The position numbers and the translations under genes are program-made. Shown piece by piece: positions 36,401 to 44,930 of a stretch of DNA of 64,000 nt. Positions within the stretch are counted from its first letter, which is position 1; every line of letters begins with the position of its first letter. This DNA is from Streptomyces sp. NBC_01497 (GTDB lineage Bacteria; Actinomycetota; Actinomycetes; Streptomycetales; Streptomycetaceae): the NCBI RefSeq assembly GCF_036250695.1, contig NZ_CP109427.1, forward strand, positions 3,968,001 to 4,032,000, written 5' to 3'. The notes below the pieces were generated by a model. The model was given only the letters and a program-made list of their open reading frames with translations. It was not told the origin of the DNA and searched no databases.

Positions 36401-37706
36401 CGGACAGGTCACCGTGCGGGCCGCTGCGGAACGCCGCCAGGCCCTTGGGGGTGCCCAGGCCGGTCGGGCCGTCGTAGCCGGCGGTGCCGCTGCACAAGTA
36501 GGCGGGATCGCAAGTGCCGTTGCTGCCACCGGTCACGTCGTTGAGCCCGGTCCCGGAATACGTATAGGGATACGAGTTGGGGTACGTACCGGGGACGGGA
36601 GTGCCCGCGGCGGCGTACACCCCGGCGATGATGGGCGCCGCGACGCTGGTGCCACCGTAGACCTGCCAGCCGCTGCTTCCATAGGTCTGGTAGACCGCGA
36701 CGCCGGTGGCCGGATCGGCGACGGCAGAGACGTCGGCGACGGAGCGGTGTCCGCAGCCGGTGTCCTTCTGGAAGGCCGGCTTGGGCTCAAAGGCCGAACA
36801 GCCGGAACCGGCGCCGTCCCAGGCGGTCTCGGACCAGCCGCGGGCGGCGCCCGGGTCGGATGCCAGCGAGGTGCCGCCGACCGACGTCACGTACGGCGAG
36901 GCGGCGGGGTAGGCCACCCCGAAGCCGGAGTCACCCGACGAGGCGACCACGGCCACACCGGGGTGGTCGTAGTGAGGGTCGAACGCCGCTGCCTCGGCGG
37001 GGTCTTCACCGCTGCCACCACTCGGGTAGAGCGAACCATAGGAGTTGGAGACGTACTTGGCGCCGAGCGCGACCGCTTCGTCCACCGCCGCGCCGAGGCT
37101 CTCGATACTGCTGTCGTCGGCTTCGACCAGCAGGATGCGCGCGTTGGGCGCGGCCGCGGAGACCATGTCCACGTCCAGCGATATCTCGCCAGCCCAACTG
37201 GGGTCCGCTTCGGGATAGTTGGTGCCGCCGCGCTGGTCGACCTTGCGGAAGCAGCCGTTGTCGGTGGTGCAGGCGGACAGCCCGTACTGCTCGCGGTATA
37301 CGGCCAGGTCCGCCTCGGCGGCGGGGTCGTCGAAGGCGTCGACGATGGCCACGGTCTGTCCGGTGCCGCCGCCTTCGGGCAACGCGTAGGCGTCCTGCAG
37401 GTCGGCAGGTCCGTAACCCGTGGGGGTGTCCGCGGCGGACCGCAAGCCCCTCACGGACTTGATGTCGGTACGGCGAAGGGCATAACAGGCGGCGTCGCCC
37501 TTCGCGGGCGTGGCACAGGCCGGTTCGTAGGGCAGGCGCTGGTCGGCAGAGGCGGCGGCGGGCGCCGGCGCCAGACCCGGAGCCGTCGAAGGCGCCGCAC
37601 GAGCCGGCGCCTGAAGGCCCAGCACGGCGATCACGGCCGCAGTGAGCGCGATGATTATCAGATCGAGGGCGCGGGTTCTGCCCTCTCTCCTGCTGAGTTG
37701 GGACAC
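33489..37706 (-). CDS. Large secreted S53 (sedolisin/kumamolisin-type) peptidase with kelch and carboxypeptidase-regulatory-like repeats
   Basis: 1405 residues. A signal peptide (IIIALTAAVIAVLGLQAPARA) is followed directly by the S53 catalytic domain at ~95-460: Glu174 and Asp178 in WAGEISLDVDM, Asp259 in ASSGDSGFG, Ser354 in YGGTSVAAP; the DPAY/GTPKG end is the calcium site. No typical long propeptide is seen. Two or three carboxypeptidase-regulatory-like domains follow (SGTVTDKATGKPVAGAAVTV; ISGKVTDGSG), then a carbohydrate-binding-like beta domain, a kelch beta-propeller (ATLDGKLYTIGGCS; GFINGKFYAAGGFNG), and a last regulatory-like domain. GTG 37706 has AGGGAG 8 nt upstream. Acidic extracellular protein-degrading enzyme by family. 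Divergent from a regulator that likely controls it. Confidence 0.85.
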   Translation of the reverse strand: MSQLSRREGRTRALDLIIIALTAAVIAVLGLQAPARAAPSTAPGLAPAPAAASADQRLPYEPACATPAKGDAACYALRRTDIKSVRGLRSAADTPTGYGPADLQDAYALPEGGGTGQTVAIVDAFDDPAAEADLAVYREQYGLSACTTDNGCFRKVDQRGGTNYPEADPSWAGEISLDVDMVSAAAPNARILLVEADDSSIESLGAAVDEAVALGAKYVSNSYGSLYPSGGSGEDPAEAAAFDPHYDHPGVAVVASSGDSGFGVAYPAASPYVTSVGGTSLASDPGAARGWSETAWDGAGSGCSAFEPKPAFQKDTGCGHRSVADVSAVADPATGVAVYQTYGSSGWQVYGGTSVAAPIIAGVYAAAGTPVPGTYPNSYPYTYSGTGLNDVTGGSNGTCDPAYLCSGTAGYDGPTGLGTPKGLAAFRSGPHGDLSGTVTDKATGKPVAGAAVTVGDSAVHTDAKGAYSLTLPVGSYDVAVDAFAYASGTGKSVAIAEGATLTKNFALSPLPSQTISGKVTDGSGHGWPLYAKITADGVPGGPVWTDPATGAYTLTLPRGHDYTLHIAASLPGYQEVKKTVTFGDTRRTVNFPVPTDPWQATAPGYAVHLVGSTESFTSTTSAPQGWSVVNADGTTGGWEFDDPHARGNKTGGDGAFAIADGDYYGFGVTLDSQLISPVYDFSGTTVPELAFNTMLQNWPEQHINVDVSDDGGTTWTNVWTTVTGTFGPDRVEIPLTEYAGKKSVRVRFHYSSDPGNGGEYFGLDNVFMGQRAFTPTPGGLVVGTVTDANTGSGLIGATVTSQDDPAATATTVATPEDPKLGDGYYSLFSPETGKRDLAVAKAPYTALSKTLKVAADSTVPASYKLKAGRLQITSGPISGSVGWGERTTRKLTVKNTGGAPATLRVGERSGGSHTTATQGAPLQRVKGDFSPLPLTAKLTTTKTAAKATAKTGPSADAWESSLFPQSVADNAAGAYDGKIYSAYGYMDNGPSSDLYALDPSTGSWTQLASAEDLRQAPAHGFINGKFYAAGGFNGSTQFGDPDPKLEIYDPATNTWTTGAPEPRPYGGAGTATLDGKLYTIGGCSTWICDTTDADVYDPATDSWSPIASYPEKVAWESCAGIDGNLYCAGGTAQTDGVEGNQTIKHAYVYDPDANSWSRLPDMPIPLWGSSYTSANGLLVISSGVSGTTITNEGFAFDPQSGTWSPLPNAPTATYRSGSALGLYKFGGPDTDNGVANTVEHLPGYDQQDRAEVTWLSESRSQVTLQPGASATITVTLDSDVPEIMQPGEYDAQLAFSSNTPYGVPPVAVGLRVAPPKPWATVSGTVLGKTPRGGAVPLAGATVLITGKTGAHTLTTDEHGNYTLALASRENSLTFRVSAAGYQPVTTEVRPKQGSTAHKDFTLKRK

Positions 37707-37855
37707 GTTCGACTCCCTGTATTGCGGGCGGGGCGCGGTTTTCGTCGCGGACACGTCGGGTGAGGTGACGGATCCGCGGGGGATCGGGTGGCCGACGATG
37801 TGGACCGATCGCGGGGTTCTGGGACGGCGCAACAGGCTGGCGTGAACGATCAGAG

Positions 37856-37884
37856 TTAAGGCTTGTGGCCGGGAGATGTATAGA
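37856..37884 (+). promoter_or_regulatory. Candidate promoter of the S53-linked regulator
   Basis: TTAAGG (-35) and TATAGA (-10) with a 17-bp spacer in an AT-rich pocket about 90 bp before the GTG at 37973. The S53 promoter must lie in the same 266-bp divergent gap. Confidence 0.45.
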
Positions 37885-37972
37885 TAAACTTGTGTCTGGT
37901 ATCGCCACTTGGCGGATCGCGCCACTACGGGGCCGCCGGCCCGCCGGCCGGTGACGACCAGGAGGACGCCCG

Positions 37973-38941
37973 GTGCTCGGTGCCCTTGGGATCAGCGAGT
38001 TCGATGAGCGGGTCTATCGCGCCTACTTGGCCAAGCCGGACCGGTCAGCACGCGAGATCGCCGAACATCTGGGCACCACACCCAGTCGGATACGGCACGC
38101 GGTGGCCCGGTTGGTGGAACTGGGCTTGCTGCGAAGAGAACGACAGGGCCAGTACCGTCCCGTCAGCCCGCGGACCGCGTTGAGCGCACTGCTCGCCACG
38201 CGACGAGCCGATACCGAGGCGGCGTTCACCTCCGTGTGGGACGCGGTCGACGACCTGGCGAGTGAGTACCGTGCCAACCGACTGCAGGGGGATCCGAGCC
38301 AGTTGGTGGAGGTGATCACCGGCGAGGAGGCGGTCACCCTACGGGTGGCCGAGTTGACCCAGTCGATGCGCACCCACTTCTGGGTTCTTGACCGGCCCCC
38401 GTACCTGGGCCCCTACACCGTCGAGTTGGAGGAGAACTTCACGATGGACCTGCTGGGCCGCGGCATCGACATACGGTCCGTCTACACCCCGGAGGCGCTG
38501 GAGCAGCCCGGCCGATTCCAGCTGATCACCCGGCTCGCCAACCTCGGCGAACAGGCCCGGTTCCTGCCGAGCCTGCCGTTCAGGCTGCGGATCATGGACC
38601 GTCGTGTCGCGCTGCTCGCGCTGATCGGAGGACGGTACGACAGGATCGCCGTCGTCCATCAGTCGGGTCTGCTCGATGCGATCCTCGAGCTGTTCGACAC
38701 ATATTGGCAGCGGGCACAACCCGTCGTCTCGACGACCCCGGTGGCCCCGGATCAACCGAGCGCGGATGACCTGTTGCTGCTGAAGATGTTGCAAGCGGGC
38801 TACAAGGACCAGGCGATCGCCCGGCAACTCGGGACGAGCAGCCGCACCGTGACCCGCCGGATCGCCGCGATCGCGTCGCGGCTCGGCCTCGACACCCGCT
38901 TCCAGATGGGCACCGAAGCCGCCAAACGAGGCTGGATCTGA
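37973..38941 (+). CDS. Transcriptional regulator with N-terminal TrmB-like and C-terminal LuxR-like HTH
   Basis: 322 residues. The N-terminal winged helix reads SEFDERVYRAYLAKPDRSAREIAEHLGTTP-like (split: ERVYRAYLAKPDRSAREI, then AEHLGTTPSRIRHAVARLVE). A middle domain of about 180 residues is of the kind that senses small molecules (HFWVLDRPPYLGPYTVE; RVALLALIGGRYDRIAVVHQ). The C-terminal LuxR-type HTH reads LLKMLQAGYKDQAIARQLGT and SSRTVTRRIAAIASRLGLDT. GTG 37973 has GGAGG 7 nt upstream. Proteins of this build often sit beside and control exported hydrolase genes; here the S53 peptidase is the likely target. Confidence 0.8.
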   Translation: MLGALGISEFDERVYRAYLAKPDRSAREIAEHLGTTPSRIRHAVARLVELGLLRRERQGQYRPVSPRTALSALLATRRADTEAAFTSVWDAVDDLASEYRANRLQGDPSQLVEVITGEEAVTLRVAELTQSMRTHFWVLDRPPYLGPYTVELEENFTMDLLGRGIDIRSVYTPEALEQPGRFQLITRLANLGEQARFLPSLPFRLRIMDRRVALLALIGGRYDRIAVVHQSGLLDAILELFDTYWQRAQPVVSTTPVAPDQPSADDLLLLKMLQAGYKDQAIARQLGTSSRTVTRRIAAIASRLGLDTRFQMGTEAAKRGWI

Positions 38942-38951
38942 GGAGAGTCGG

Positions 38952-39184
38952 GCGGGGTGGAATCGGTCATCAAGCGACGAGGCACCGACCGGCGCGGCGG
39001 CTGCTCCCGTAACCGCGGCCACCACTGCGACAAGTGCCACCGCATCGCCTACGCCCTCGGGGTGGAATCGGTCATCACGCGCCGAGGCGCCGAGCACGGC
39101 TCGGGCCTCGCGTGCAACGCTCGGACGTCGAGCCGCCCTGGGGCATACGAACCGAGCGTTGACGCGCACGTGTGTCCCGTGTGA
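38952..39184 (+). pseudogene. Remnant of an IS5-like transposase with an internal duplication
   Basis: The plus frame reads GVESVIKRRGTDRRGG, then RIAYALGVESVITRRGAEHGSGL. The latter matches the RRGTEHGSGLG stretch near the end of IS5-group transposases. The ~35-bp segment at 38952-38986 is repeated with about four changes at 39057-39091. No start, no DDE core and no terminal repeats are visible, so it is debris. Confidence 0.45.
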
Positions 39185-39335
39185 GTACTGATGTTGTAGC
39201 TGTGGTGTCGTCGCGCTGAGACCGATGCCCGGGGTGAGTGACCTCCTTGGCTTGGAGAGGCTCGGACATCCGGCAGGTCCACAGGGTGGTGGTAGTAGTA
39301 CCGGGAGCCCGAAGCAGTACGGAGAGGAGACCGGG

Positions 39336-39626
39336 ATGGCTGATTCCCGGGAGATGGCTGAAGGTCCCACGTCGAAGGCGTTGGCTTGTGCATCGGCGAT
39401 ACGAGTCGGAGGTGCGCTGTACATCCTGGCGGAGGTGGCCGGACTGGAGGACGCCTATTACGGTGCGGACGCGGGGATCCAGGCCGGGATGATCGCGCTT
39501 ACACGGGAACGTGAACTGAAGCACGACGTCATTCGCTCTGCCATCGACGACTGCTCGTCACTGAGCACACGGTATCCGGACAGGGCTCCGGCAAAGTCGT
39601 TGATCATGCCGTCAGGAACAGGTTGA
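39336..39626 (+). CDS. Hypothetical protein truncated by IS copy 2
   Basis: An ATG with GAGGAG 6 nt upstream opens a frame whose native part runs to the IS boundary at 39580 (82 codons): [20 protein letters not shown] ... [12 protein letters not shown]. The final residues come from the IS end. No family recognised. The good ribosome site suggests it was a real gene whose 3' part was lost. Confidence 0.4.
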   Translation: MADSREMAEGPTSKALACASAIRVGGALYILAEVAGLEDAYYGADAGIQAGMIALTRERELKHDVIRSAIDDCSSLSTRYPDRAPAKSLIMPSGTG

Positions 39627-40865
39627 TGGGGCGGTCGGTGTCGCGTGCGTGATGCCGTAGGGCGGCGGCGATGTTGTGGTGGCCGTCGAGGCGGAGCAGG
39701 GTGATGGCGGTGTTGCGTAGGCCCGCCATGACGCGGGGTGCCTGCCCGGTGCGGACCTGGGAGCGGTCCTCGTCGAAGGTGACGTCACGGACCCAGTGCA
39801 GGCGGTTCTCGATCTCCCAGTGCTACTGCACCCATGCGGCCAGGACTGCCGGCGGGGCAGTGGTGGCGTCCGCGCTGGTGATCAAGTAGACGATCTCGAC
39901 GGTCCGGCGACCCTTCCTGGCGACGGTGCGCCGCAGTTGGGCGACCTGCACGGCTCCGCTGAACTCGATCCACGCCGGTACGTCGATGACCTTGATCGTC
40001 CGGGTGGCCCGGCGTCCGTGTCCTCGGTCCGTCCTGGTGACAGCAGGTACCGACGTCCAGGGAAGGGCCTTGAGCTGGGCGAACAACGACTTCTGATTGG
40101 CCTTCACGGTCAGGACGTCGTCGCCTCCGGCCTCGGTCACGAGCGTCGCGGTGTCGTGCTGGGTGTGCATCGCGTCCATCGTGATCACCACACCGGCCAG
40201 GTCGAGCGCGGCCAGCAGGTCCCGGGCGGCGGGAATCTCGTTATTCTTCTCCCGCACCGCGATCTGGCCGAGCACCGCACCCGAGCCATGCGCGAGGGCG
40301 GCGACCAAGTGCGGGGCCTGAGAACTGCCGCCGCGTGCGCCCCGGACGGTCTTGCCGTCGATGGCGATGACCCTGCGGCCCGCGACGAGCGCGGTCCTGG
40401 TCGCCGCCCAGGCACCCAGCACCGCATCGAGATGGCACCCGTCCAGGCGGGCGAACAGGCGCCGCAGCGTGGATTCGTCCACCCCGCCCCGCTCCAGCCC
40501 CAGCCGGGCAAGCGCCACACCCCCGGCGTCCCGGGCCCACTCCCCGATCGCGGTGAACCCGCGTGCTCCGGCTACCACCGCGCACACCGACACCGCGATC
40601 AGAGCGCCCACCGGATGACGGACCCCGCGCCGACAGCGTGGGTCGGGTATCCGGCCGAGCAACTGGATGAGGAGTTCGTGATCCGGGACGGGCGTGCGAA
40701 CAGGCGCGGGGATGAGAGACGATGACATGGCGCGGGCGTGATCCCCTGGTCGGACGGTACGGCGTAGGAACCTCCATCCAACCGGACTGGAACACGCCCG
40801 CGCACCTCTACCCCACCACAAAACCCCACGCCACAGCGCTAAACGGCGACTTTGCCGGGGCCCTG
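39581..40865 (-). mobile_element. ISAs1-family insertion sequence, copy 2, full length (1285 bp)
   Basis: The ends are imperfect 19-bp inverted repeats: CAGGGCTCCGGCAAAGTCG at 39581-39599 and the complement of CAGGGCCCCGGCAAAGTCG at 40847-40865. Orientation is opposite to copy 1. In the shared 968 bp at least four substitutions separate the copies (for example residues Ala/Ser, Ala/Val and Tyr/Asp). The outer side carries the AGCACATGAG duplication. Confidence 0.85.
39604..40728 (-). pseudogene. ISAs1 family transposase with in-frame amber stop
   Basis: A single frame of 375 codons from MSSSLIPAPVRTP to RPINLFLTA. It contains the DDE residues (IAIDGKTVRG; ITMDAMHTQHD) and the C-terminal [19 protein letters not shown] with the catalytic Glu. 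Codon 302 is TAG (39823-39825), in AAWVQ/HWEIEN, where CAG (Gln) is the likely ancestor. The product stops before the last catalytic residue, so the element cannot move itself unless the stop is suppressed. Confidence 0.85.
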
Positions 40866-40870
40866 AGCAC

Positions 40871-41282
40871 ATGAGGATCGGAGAACTCGCAGAGCGTACG
40901 GGCGTATCGCGTCGACTGCTGCGCTACTACGAGCAGCAGCGGTTGCTCACACCGAGACGCGCCCTGAACGGTTACCGCGAATACAGCGAGTCACACGTCG
41001 ACATCGAGCTGCAGATCAAGGGACTGCTCGATGGCCGGACTGCCGACGCGCATCATTCATGAGCTCCTGCCATGCCTGGACAAGCCGCAGACCATCTACG
41101 TCCCCTACGTGTCACGTGAAATGATCGCCACACTGGAACGCGCACAGGTTCGACTGTCCGAACGGATCGAGTGTCTGACTCATAACAGGGACGCAATCGC
41201 CGATTACCTCGAAACGGTTCTCGGCGCCCGCTCGACGAGCACCGACAGCATGGCCATAACGTGCCGAGTATCGCGTCCATGA
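40871..41282 (+). pseudogene. MerR family regulator, separated from its promoter and frameshifted
   Basis: Starts MRIGELAERTGVSRRLLRYY, the classical MerR HTH, with EQQRLLTPRRALNGYREY following. At ~41032 one extra G (GATGGCCGG where GATGCCGG is expected) shifts the frame; the continuation LPTRIIHELLPCLDKPQTIYV and the coiled-coil ATLERAQVRLSERIECLT are in the +1 frame to ~41282. The ATG lies inside the transposon target duplication, so the native promoter is now 8.8 kb away at ~32000-32056. Confidence 0.8.
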
Positions 41283-41658
41283 TCCAGTGATGCTCGCTCA
41301 GAGACCGCTCGTCCTCCTCGACGGTCTCGCCGAAGACCGCATAGCCACTGAACGAGGCCGGAGTGCCCGGATTGCGGCAGCCTCCCGAAAACCGCGCCGA
41401 TCACACGCTGCCCCACTGACGCGACCGGCTGGACTGCGGTAGGGCTCCGGGCCGGGTTCGGGCTTCGGGCCGGGGGCCGGGCCGGGCTTCGTGGCAGGAC
41501 TGGCCCCCGCCCGCGGAACCGATCCGCCGGCACCTCTGACAGATCCGCGTCCTGCCCAGCCGGGACCTTCGCCGCTCCGCACCGTCCCGCCGACCGGGAC
41601 ACACCTCCGGACTGTGCGGCAGTACGTGCGGGCAGTGACGAGGCGCTTCGTCGGGACC
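41283..41658. other. Intergenic, no gene seen
   Basis: Includes the GC-rich low-complexity run GGGCCGGGGGCCGGGCCGGG-like at ~41440-41490. No protein family is identifiable. Confidence 0.45.
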
Positions 41659-42357
41659 TCACTGGGCCTTGAGCGTGTCGATCAGCTTCTCGGCCAGCGC
41701 CGCGCTGGACTGGGGGTTCTGGCCGGAGATCATCTTGCCGTCCTCGACGACGTTGACGCCCCATGCCCGGATCGACTGTATTTTCGCGCCGCGGGCCCTC
41801 AGCGCGTTCTCCACCAGCCACGGAGCGAATTCGGCCGAGCCGTGCTTCTCTTCCTCCTCGTTGGTGAAGCCCGTGAGCGTCTTTCCTTCGAACAACCAGC
41901 GCCCTCCCGGCTTGTTCGCGCTGAGCAGGCCCGCGGGGCCGTGGCACAGGGGAGCGATGATCTTTCCCGCGGCATCGAAGTCGCCCAGGACACGGCCCAT
42001 GTCGGGGTCGTGAGCCAGATCCTCCATCGGACCGTGGCCACCGACGAGGAGCGTCGCGTCATAGTCGGCGGCGCGGACGTCCGAGAGCGGTGTGGGATTG
42101 CCCAGGATGTCGGAGTGATCGTCGATATACGCGGCGAACTCGGGGCCCCGGGGCCCGGCCCCCTCGGTGCTCAGGCCGTCCGGGTCCGGTGTCGGGTGGC
42201 CCACCACGGTGGAGGCCAGGTCGACGTTGAACCCCGCCTCGGTCATCGTGCGGTGGGGGACCGCGAATTCCTCGGGCCAGTATCCGGCGGGGAGCGTCGT
42301 TCCGTCGGCCCCCGTCCAGTGGTCGACGCCCGACAGGATCATCAGCACATTTGTCAC
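41659..42357 (-). CDS. DJ-1/PfpI family (Hsp31-like) protein
   Basis: 232 residues of the class I glutamine-amidotransferase-like fold. The nucleophile elbow is PLCHGPAGLL with Cys138, followed by His139. The conserved Glu that polarises the Cys is in YWPEEFAVP (residue ~30), and VGGHGPMEDL is typical. Family members act as glyoxalase III/deglycases or chaperones in carbonyl stress; which applies here is not decided. GTG 42357 has GGAAAGG 10 nt upstream. No clear operon partner. Confidence 0.85.
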   Translation of the reverse strand: MTNVLMILSGVDHWTGADGTTLPAGYWPEEFAVPHRTMTEAGFNVDLASTVVGHPTPDPDGLSTEGAGPRGPEFAAYIDDHSDILGNPTPLSDVRAADYDATLLVGGHGPMEDLAHDPDMGRVLGDFDAAGKIIAPLCHGPAGLLSANKPGGRWLFEGKTLTGFTNEEEEKHGSAEFAPWLVENALRARGAKIQSIRAWGVNVVEDGKMISGQNPQSSAALAEKLIDTLKAQ

Positions 42358-42777
42358 GGCACTTACACCTTTCCTCGGGGTCCGGATCCGAAGGACCGGG
42401 ACCGTACCGGACGCAGGAAAGGGGCGCCGTCTACCGCGTGCGGCGGACCTTCCCGCCTACTCCCATCACAACAGGAGTGGGGCGATATGGCGACCGCTGG
42501 AAGTTTGTGGTACGCCGCCGTCGCGGCTCAGGCTGTCCGGTCGGCTCCCGGTGGACGCCCTGGGTGACGGCCGGCAGCCGGCTGGCCGGCGCCCACGTCC
42601 GCGCCCCGTCCAGGGCCCGAGTGAGCAGATCACCCGCTCGACGACCACCTCACAAAACTGTCGGCCGACCGCCTGCACCCGACCGGACCGGATCTTTGCG
42701 ACCGGCAGAGAACAGTGCCCCGCCCCGCTTGCACGCCACGAACGCGCCCGGCACATGGCGGGAGGCGGTGCCCGCCT
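42358..42777. other. Intergenic, no gene seen
   Basis: About 420 bp with the DJ-1-family promoter region and the 3' side of the sigma-linked membrane protein gene. No frame is recognisable. Confidence 0.45.
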
Positions 42778-44034
42778 TCAAGAACTCCGACTCCACTTCA
42801 ACCATTGCCTGCTCGTGGCGATCTTCGTCAACTGATCGAGGCTGAGCGCGGGGGTCGTTCGGGTTTTTGGGCCGAACTGCTGAGCGCCGTTGCTCTCGAA
42901 GACCACGACACGCAGCCCGTCGGGCCTCATCGTGTCGGCTCGCCACATCACCATGCCGGTGCCGGCTTTCTCACCAGGGCCCTTGTGCCTCGACACCTGC
43001 GTGCCATCCGGCAGCGTGGTCGACCCGTCGCCGAAGAGCTGGCCCCTGACATCCGACATGTTCCGCTGCACGTTGATCTCCAGCCGCGTCACTCCCTGCC
43101 CGTCGTCGACGAGGAGGTAGGTGTATCCGCCATCGTCGCCGGTGTCCTGACCGGTGACCTTGATGCCGACGGGCAGCAGGGAGCGCAGCGTCTTTCTGAG
43201 CGTGTTTCCATCAGGACCCTGTACGACCGCGGGCGGTTCAGGTGTGCGGGGATGCCGCTCGGACATCTGCCTGAGCGGCTCGCGCCAGACATCAGACGTG
43301 ACCAGCTTCTTCAACTGGTCCGGGTTCAGGGGCGGTTCGGAACGGGAGATCGTGGAGTCCTTCTCCGTGGGCGCGTTCCACTCCTGCACCTCGACCGTAC
43401 CCCCGCCAGGTGTGGCCACCGTCGCGGTCCAGAGCTTGGTCTTCTCCCGCTTGTCCGGATACTCGTACCCCTTCACGATCATGAGCTCGGACCCGTCGGG
43501 CAGGGTGCTTCTCGCGCAGGCGTCGTACGGGACGGTCCCCTTGTCGGGGCAGGTGACGCGATCACTCGTACCCCCGTTCGCCCCTTCGACCGCCAGAGTC
43601 ACCGCGGCCGGCCCCTTGTGGTCGTCGTACACCAAGGAGACCGTGGGGCCCTGTACCTCGTCGACACCGGTGGCCTCGACGCCGGTCATCGACCCGGCGG
43701 GCATCACCTCGCGCATGGCGGCGACCATCTGCCGCCCCGTGAACGCGGTCGACGAGGAGGACACGGCGGACGGGACGGCGGCTCGCGAAGCAGCGGCAGG
43801 CGTTCCCGTTCCGCCGGCGCCCACGATTCCGGCACCGTAGGCACCGCCGAACGCCACAGCTCCGGCGACCAGGACACTCCCCGCGACCGCAACGGTCCGC
43901 CTCTTGGCCTGCCTGCGGCGTCCCCTGGCCAGCCCTTCCTCGACCAGCGCACCGCTGTCCGCGGGGGTGAACACGCCTCCGGTCCGGCGCACGGCCAGGC
44001 CGAGCTCATCAAGGAATCTCTCTTCTTGCGGCAT
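42778..44034 (-). CDS. Membrane-anchored protein encoded behind a sigma factor
   Basis: About 418 residues. A short cytoplasmic part (PQEERFLDELGLAVRRTGG) comes before one membrane helix at ~47-70 (TVAVAGSVLVAGAVAFGGAY). The rest is a predicted extracytoplasmic domain without a recognised family (VSLVYDDHKGPAAVTLAVEG; YLLVDDGQGVTRLEINVQRN). ATG 44034 is preferred for its GGGGAG; ATG 44106, 8 nt after the sigma stop, is possible and would add 24 residues. The cytoplasm-TM-exterior build right after a SigE-type sigma suggests a regulator of that sigma, by inference. Confidence 0.65.
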   Translation of the reverse strand: MPQEERFLDELGLAVRRTGGVFTPADSGALVEEGLARGRRRQAKRRTVAVAGSVLVAGAVAFGGAYGAGIVGAGGTGTPAAASRAAVPSAVSSSSTAFTGRQMVAAMREVMPAGSMTGVEATGVDEVQGPTVSLVYDDHKGPAAVTLAVEGANGGTSDRVTCPDKGTVPYDACARSTLPDGSELMIVKGYEYPDKREKTKLWTATVATPGGGTVEVQEWNAPTEKDSTISRSEPPLNPDQLKKLVTSDVWREPLRQMSERHPRTPEPPAVVQGPDGNTLRKTLRSLLPVGIKVTGQDTGDDGGYTYLLVDDGQGVTRLEINVQRNMSDVRGQLFGDGSTTLPDGTQVSRHKGPGEKAGTGMVMWRADTMRPDGLRVVVFESNGAQQFGPKTRTTPALSLDQLTKIATSRQWLKWSRSS

Positions 44035-44114
44035 GCCGAAGTCACTCCCCTGCTCATACGTCAGACAGAACAAATCGGGGTCCGGCCGATGGTCAACCGG
44101 CCTCATCCCGGGTC

Positions 44115-44615
44115 TCAGGACGGCGCGAACTCGAAATAAGTGCCACCGAGTTGCTCCCGCAACTTGGCCAAGGCGCGCACCGACCTGGTACGTACGGCCG
44201 CCGGGCTGGCGCTCATCGCCTGCGCGGTCTCCTCGATGCTGCGGTCCTCCCAGTACCGCAGAACCACCACCGCACGGTCCTTGGGCGCGAGTTGGGCGAG
44301 CGCATCAAGGAGGGCGAGACGCAGATCGGCATCGTCGCCCGACCAGGAAACCCCCTCGGGCAGTTCGCCGAGAGGCCGTTCCGTGGCGGAGCGGCGGCGC
44401 CGGTAGGTGAGGAAGCTGCGCACCAGCACGGACTGGGCGTAGGCAGCGGGGTTCTCCACACGCGAAGCGCCCCACACCGTGTACATACGGCCCAGCGTCT
44501 CCTGCACCAGGTCCTCCGCCAGATGTATGTCACCACTGGTCAGAAGGCATGCCGAGCGAAAGAGATGGCCCGCCCGGCTCGCCGCGAACTCTCTGAAGCC
44601 GTCCGCGTGACTCAC
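44115..44615 (-). CDS. SigE-type (ECF-like) RNA polymerase sigma factor
   Basis: About 166 residues. Region 2: GDIHLAEDLVQETLGRMYTV and NPAAYAQSVLVRSFLTYRRR; region 4: LAPKDRAVVVLRYWEDRSIE with HTH AQAMSASPAAVRTRSVRALA. GTG 44615 (VSHADGFREFAAS) has AGGAG 7 nt upstream. It heads a two-gene unit with the membrane protein at 42778-44034, mirroring the sigma/PASTA pair at 10089-11170. Confidence 0.85.
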   Translation of the reverse strand: MSHADGFREFAASRAGHLFRSACLLTSGDIHLAEDLVQETLGRMYTVWGASRVENPAAYAQSVLVRSFLTYRRRRSATERPLGELPEGVSWSGDDADLRLALLDALAQLAPKDRAVVVLRYWEDRSIEETAQAMSASPAAVRTRSVRALAKLREQLGGTYFEFAPS

Positions 44616-44930
44616 GCGTCCACTCCTGCTCTTCGCCCTCACGTCCTTACTGACGCGGTGGGGGCCAGGAATGTTTCACCCGGGTCCCTGCGAGTCTCCC
44701 GAGTCCGACCCGCGGCGGATGAGTGGCACCTGCCGACCGGCCGGAGCACCGCGGCATCGCCCGCCCTGCGGGTGGCGCCGGCCATAGGGCGGGGGCGGTA
44801 GACGATGCGTCAGGTCGCGAAGGAGGGGGACCGGGGAGCACGGGGGGACACCGGGGAACACGGGGAAGGAACAGCGGGGAACACCGGGGGAATGGCGGGG
44901 GATGGAAGCTTCCGGCGGGGCATTCCGAGT

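Larger units (their letters stand above)
32057..40875. mobile_element. Composite transposon: inverted ISAs1-family copies flanked by a 10-bp target duplication
   Basis: The direct repeat AGCACATGAG lies at 32057-32066 and 40866-40875, exactly abutting the outer terminal repeats of the two IS copies. The 8.8-kb unit carries a MarR fragment, an S53 peptidase, its divergent regulator, transposase remnants and a truncated gene. The target was the start codon of a MerR gene. Copy 2 is not flanked by its own duplication (GGTATCCGGA on its inner side), which supports whole-unit transposition. Both transposases are defective, so further movement would need a trans-acting enzyme. Confidence 0.75.

Noticed and set aside
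35601..37763. Long plus-strand frame antisense to the S53 peptidase
   Set aside because: Mirror of the peptidase coding frame; no start signal and no recognisable domain.
41053..41280. Minus-strand frame starting MDAILGTLW opposite the MerR remnant
   Set aside because: Antisense to clear MerR coding sequence; no family match.
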